From assembly GCA_019894765.1 (NCBI GenBank), contig JAGXNT010000078.1, positions 1-16,087 on the forward strand: a stretch of 16,087 bases of DNA. Direction: 5' to 3'. The notes under the pieces were generated by a model. It worked only from the letters and a program-made list of their open reading frames with translations. It made no database searches and was not told the origin of the DNA. The position numbers and the translations under genes are program-made. Source of the stretch: Candidatus Heimdallarchaeota archaeon (GTDB lineage Archaea; Asgardarchaeota; Heimdallarchaeia; JABLTI01). Positions 13,380 to 16,087 of this stretch are shown here, piece after piece; the first letter of the stretch is position 1; the number at the start of each line of letters is the position of its first letter.

Positions 13380-13758
13380 ATCTTTTCCTCTCTTTTTGTT
13401 TATGTTTCAAGTTACCAGGATCAAAAATCATTGTACCAGAAGCACCCGTTTTATAAACACCAATATTACCAGAATAAGTTTCTCGCACAGCTTTAACTAG
13501 CTTAGCAGTTTTCACCTTTTCATCAAAATCCTCTTTTGAAATATCAAACCTAGCAAATTGCCCTCCGACTTTGACAACTTTTTCAATATCAATAGGAACA
13601 ACAACTTTCTTTTTAAAACGTATTTTCACAAGAATCATTGCGTAAGGTTTGTATTTCTTAATTGTTTTTCCGAGAAGTTTATCTATTCGGATAATTTTAC
13701 CCAATGTCTTATTCTCTTTATCAACTGCAATTTTTGAAATCAATATTTTATGACTCAA
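13378..13758 (-). CDS. Small basic PRC-barrel-like protein, function unknown
   Basis: A 126-residue lysine-rich protein. LGKIIRIDKLLGK (19-31) followed by alternating strands (MILVKIRFKKKVVVPIDIEKVVKVGG, written here as residues 41-66) resembles a PRC-barrel-type small beta barrel, as in archaeal PRC-domain proteins and the RimM C-terminus. This is a pattern-level guess. The C-terminal part (SGNIGVYKTGASGTMIFDPG) is unrecognised and ends in a strongly basic tail, HKQKERKR, that might touch RNA or acidic surfaces. There is no signal peptide or membrane segment. The start is TTG with AAGGGGT just upstream (GGGGT at 13768-13764, 5-nt spacer). It is divergent from purF, with which it shares an AT-rich promoter region, and convergent with purL. 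Confidence 0.7.
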   Translation of the reverse strand: MSHKILISKIAVDKENKTLGKIIRIDKLLGKTIKKYKPYAMILVKIRFKKKVVVPIDIEKVVKVGGQFARFDISKEDFDEKVKTAKLVKAVRETYSGNIGVYKTGASGTMIFDPGNLKHKQKERKR

Positions 13759-13780
13759 AATTAACCCCTTATAGTTTATT

Positions 13781-13795
13781 GTATACTATATATAC
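13781..13795. promoter_or_regulatory. Shared TATA-rich promoter centre between the PRC-like gene and purF
   Basis: GTATACTATATATAC holds GTATA and TATAC arms around a 5-nt centre, so it reads as a TATA-type element on both strands. It could serve purF (leader of roughly 80 nt) and the minus-strand gene (very short leader). The 13817-13846 stretch also has AGATTC...GAATCT arms with an 18-nt loop; this may be chance. Confidence 0.4.
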
Positions 13796-13893
13796 ATCTA
13801 GTGATTTAAGGATTTCAGATTCCATTCTTCTTTTGATAGAGAATCTAAAGATTTTAAAACCAATGCCTTCTTAAGTCGCTTGAGGATACTTAT

Positions 13894-15324
13894 TTGTCAA
13901 TCAAAGATCATTGTGGCATTATAGGAATTCGAACTACAAAACGCATTCATGATTTAGGTTTCTTATTATACCAAGGTATGCTAGCTTTACAGCACCGAGG
14001 ACAATCTAGCGCAGGAATAACAGTCATAAATAAGAAGAATATGAAAACGATTTCTGATGTTGGTTATGTAAAAGATATCTTTGATAAAAACACTTTAGCG
14101 GCCTTAAAAGGAAAATTCGGAATAGGACACGTTCGTTATCCTACAGCTGGAGATGATTTGACTGTAGGCATTCAACCCTTTGTTCTTCAAACAAGGCAAT
14201 TAAAAATTGCGATTGCGTTTAATGGAACAATTGCGAATTTTGAAGAAGTTAGGGATTTTCTCATGGATCAAGGATTCAGATTTAGTCATGATACAGATAC
14301 AGAAGTAATTGGCAAATTGCTGGATTTTGTGCTTGAAGAAGAAAATGGTGACATAACAAAAGCTTGTAAAAGACTCATTGGTTATTTAGATGGAGCATAT
14401 TCTATTTTAATCGCAACAAATAAGGGAGAAATAATAGCATTAAGAGATCCTCTTGGATTTAAACCACTTTGTTATGGGAAAACAAAGGAAGGAGATTTTG
14501 TTATTGCCTCTGAAACTATTGGATTATCAATTGTTGGAGCGAAATTCGAGGATGATGTGAAACCAGGTGAAATGGTAAGCATCAATGAAAAGGGCATAAA
14601 GAAAAAGCGACTAGTAAAAGAAGAAAAGGTAGCTCATTGTATGTTTGAGTGGGTTTATTTTGCCAGACCTGATGCCTTATTAGATGGAATTTCCACCTAT
14701 GAAGCAAGAGAGCGAATTGGTAAAGGACTAGGCAAATTATTCAAAGAAAAAGGATTTGAAGCGGATATTGTTGTCCCAATCCCAGATTCAGGTAGAATAG
14801 CAGCTATTGGTTTTTCCAAAGAAACAGGTATAGAGTATTCTGAAGCATTAATTAGAAACAGATATGTTGGTCGTACATTTATCATGCCACGTCAAGCTGC
14901 TCGAGAGGAAGCAGTAAAACTCAAACTCAATGTCATGCAAAACCTTGTGAAAGGAAAGAAAGTGGTTCTAGTTGATGACTCGATTGTAAGAGGAACCACC
15001 TCTAAAGGAATAATAAAAATGATTAGAGAAGCGGGAGCAACACATGTGTATTTTGCTGTGAGTTGTCCACAACTCATTAATCCATGCTTTATGGGAACTG
15101 ATTTCCCAACAGAAAGAGAACTAATAGCTTGTGGACGAACAGATGAAGAAATCGCTGAAATCATAGGTCTAGATGCTGTGATCTATAATACTGTTCCCTT
15201 ACTAGTTGATGCAATTGGGTTCGACAAGTGGCCTGATAACAATCATTTATGTTTGGCTTGTCTTACCGGTGAATACCCACTAAGAAAATCACCCCCACTG
15301 ATTCTTTGCGAAAGAGAATCTTAG
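13894..15324 (+). CDS. purF: Amidophosphoribosyltransferase (glutamine PRPP amidotransferase)
   Basis: PurF makes phosphoribosylamine from PRPP and glutamine, the committed step of purine synthesis. The N-terminal Ntn-hydrolase domain begins CGIIGI at Cys7, so a six-residue propeptide must be removed to free the catalytic cysteine. Other marks are LQHRGQSSAGI (32-42), GHVRYPT (78-84), FNGTIANF (109-116) and the PRPP loop VVLVDDSIVRGTTSK (357-371). Cys249, Cys398 and the CLAC pair Cys453/Cys456 match the four ligands of the [4Fe-4S] cluster in Bacillus-type PurF, implying oxygen sensitivity. The start is TTG with GAGGA at 13882-13886 and a 7-nt spacer; the codons before it do not give a better start. 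purD follows after 89 nt on the same strand. Confidence 0.96.
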   Translation: MSIKDHCGIIGIRTTKRIHDLGFLLYQGMLALQHRGQSSAGITVINKKNMKTISDVGYVKDIFDKNTLAALKGKFGIGHVRYPTAGDDLTVGIQPFVLQTRQLKIAIAFNGTIANFEEVRDFLMDQGFRFSHDTDTEVIGKLLDFVLEEENGDITKACKRLIGYLDGAYSILIATNKGEIIALRDPLGFKPLCYGKTKEGDFVIASETIGLSIVGAKFEDDVKPGEMVSINEKGIKKKRLVKEEKVAHCMFEWVYFARPDALLDGISTYEARERIGKGLGKLFKEKGFEADIVVPIPDSGRIAAIGFSKETGIEYSEALIRNRYVGRTFIMPRQAAREEAVKLKLNVMQNLVKGKKVVLVDDSIVRGTTSKGIIKMIREAGATHVYFAVSCPQLINPCFMGTDFPTERELIACGRTDEEIAEIIGLDAVIYNTVPLLVDAIGFDKWPDNNHLCLACLTGEYPLRKSPPLILCERES

Positions 15325-15327
15325 TTA

Positions 15328-15341
15328 ATTTTCCGGAAAAT
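15328..15341. other. 14-base perfect palindrome after the purF stop
   Basis: ATTTTCCGGAAAAT is an uninterrupted 7+7 palindrome that starts 3 bases after the purF stop codon. With no loop it folds poorly as RNA, so it looks more like a protein-binding site, for example for purD control, than a terminator. No second copy was noticed in the window. Confidence 0.35.
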
Positions 15342-15413
15342 GCATCAATCAATTTCTTCAGTAAAATTCTTATTTCAAATTATATTCATTTGAATCATAG
15401 ACAGGTGAAAAAA

Positions 15414-16087
15414 GTGGTTAACGATAAAATATTGTTAGTAGGTCAAGGCGCAAGAGAGCACGCCATAGCAAAAGCATTAAAGAAAAGCGAAGTTGATTTA
15501 TTCGCATTTATGAAAGCAAAAAACCCAGGAATCGCTAAATTATCAACCAAAGTGAAAATAGCGAAATTGGATGATTTTGATGCTCTAGGTGATTTCGTAA
15601 AGGAAGTTCAGCCAGATTTCGCTGTTATTGGACCCGAGAATCCTCTTGCAAATGGCATTGTTGATTTCTTACTGGAAAAAGGAGTGGAGTCTATCGGACC
15701 AACAAAATCCGCAGCAAGAATTGAATCGTCGAAGAGCTTTACTCGAGACTTATTAACTAAATACAAGATTCCAGGACAACCTCACTACAAGATTTTTGCA
15801 CCTGACACTGTTTTAATAGAAATATCAGAATATATTGCTCAGTTAGGAATGGTTGCTGCTAAAAGAGATGGATTAGCAGGAGGTAAGGGTGTGAAACTTA
15901 TGGGAGAACATCTAAAGGATGTAGATGAGGTTTTAGATTTTTGCCAGGAAGTTTTTGCAAAGGGAGAAGCAATAGTTCTTGAAGAATTATTAGTCGGAGA
16001 AGAATTCTCCTTGCAATGTTTTGTTTCCGGGGAAGAAATTTTCCCATCACCAATTGCTCAAGATCATAAAAGAGCATATGATGGAGA
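15414..16087 (+). CDS. purD: Phosphoribosylamine-glycine ligase (GAR synthetase), 3'-truncated by the window
   Basis: PurD joins glycine to phosphoribosylamine with ATP, the step directly after PurF. Only about 224 of the usual 420-450 residues are inside the window; the frame is open to the edge. The N-terminal KILLVGQGAREHAIAKAL matches the PurD start, apart from Gln in place of the first Gly/Ser of the usual GSGGREHA. Further signs are AVIGPENPLANGI, AKRDGLAGGKGVKL (ATP-grasp loop), EELLVGEEFSLQCF and IAQDHKRAYDG. The start is GTG with AGGTG at 15403-15407 and a 6-nt spacer. It lies 89 nt after purF, so it may be co-transcribed or have its own promoter. Confidence 0.93.
   Translation, partial: MVNDKILLVGQGAREHAIAKALKKSEVDLFAFMKAKNPGIAKLSTKVKIAKLDDFDALGDFVKEVQPDFAVIGPENPLANGIVDFLLEKGVESIGPTKSAARIESSKSFTRDLLTKYKIPGQPHYKIFAPDTVLIEISEYIAQLGMVAAKRDGLAGGKGVKLMGEHLKDVDEVLDFCQEVFAKGEAIVLEELLVGEEFSLQCFVSGEEIFPSPIAQDHKRAYDG

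Noticed and set aside
14892..15164. 90-codon open frame on the - strand inside purF
   Set aside because: It is antisense to the PRPP-binding domain of purF; no ribosome binding site or domain.
1..16087. tRNA, rRNA, insertion sequence or prophage genes
   Set aside because: No cloverleaf-like, rRNA-like, transposase or integrase sequence was recognised, and no terminal inverted repeats bound any block.

Overview
The window reads as chromosomal DNA of an AT-rich archaeon. The evidence is a PurS/PurQ/small-PurL FGAM synthetase set, a HisA-related protein of the type seen in archaea, two membrane-anchored winged-helix regulators of the archaeal COG2512 type, TATA-like promoters with leaderless or GAGGT-led genes, and frequent TTG starts. 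The lineage could be Asgard (Heimdall/Loki-like), but no eukaryotic-signature protein is present, so this is only a guess. Genes are densely packed. No stretch longer than about 190 bases lacks a gene, and the intergenic spaces hold promoters, palindromes and hairpins rather than hidden genes.

Layout. 1-85: a terminator-like hairpin for a gene upstream of the window, then a HisA-like TIM barrel gene (+). 823-2842: purM and an alpha/beta hydrolase (both -). 2936-7513 (all -): two copies of a two-gene module, read in transcription order as surface protein B, membrane regulator 2, surface protein A, membrane regulator 1. 7703-8451: a VOC (glyoxalase-fold) protein (+) and a Rieske ferredoxin (-), converging on a perfect 10-bp hairpin. 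8644-9999: a LarA-family nickel-pincer racemase/epimerase homologue (+). 10126-13374: purS-purQ-purL (+), with purL starting one base after the purQ stop. 13378-13758: a small basic PRC-barrel-like protein (-). 13894-15324: purF (+). 15414 to the window end: purD (+), cut by the window edge.

How the genes work together. PurF, PurD, PurS/Q/L and PurM carry out the early steps of de novo purine synthesis, from PRPP to AIR. The formyltransferase step (PurN or PurT) is not visible here. The purS promoter carries a perfect 9-bp inverted repeat over the predicted transcription start, which looks like a repressor site.

The least explained part is the duplicated surface-protein/regulator module. Each regulator has an exported N-terminal domain, one membrane span and a cytoplasmic winged helix. 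The two recognition helices are identical over 15 residues. The promoters of both surface-protein genes carry the same operator-like inverted repeat (TTAAACAAT, 8 nt, then a degenerate half ending TTYAA), 12-13 bp upstream of a CTATA-type TATA box. Copy A adds further half-sites in an 11-bp tandem array. This suggests a one-component signalling circuit across the membrane in which the regulators control the neighbouring surface proteins. The operator assignment is inference and has not been tested.
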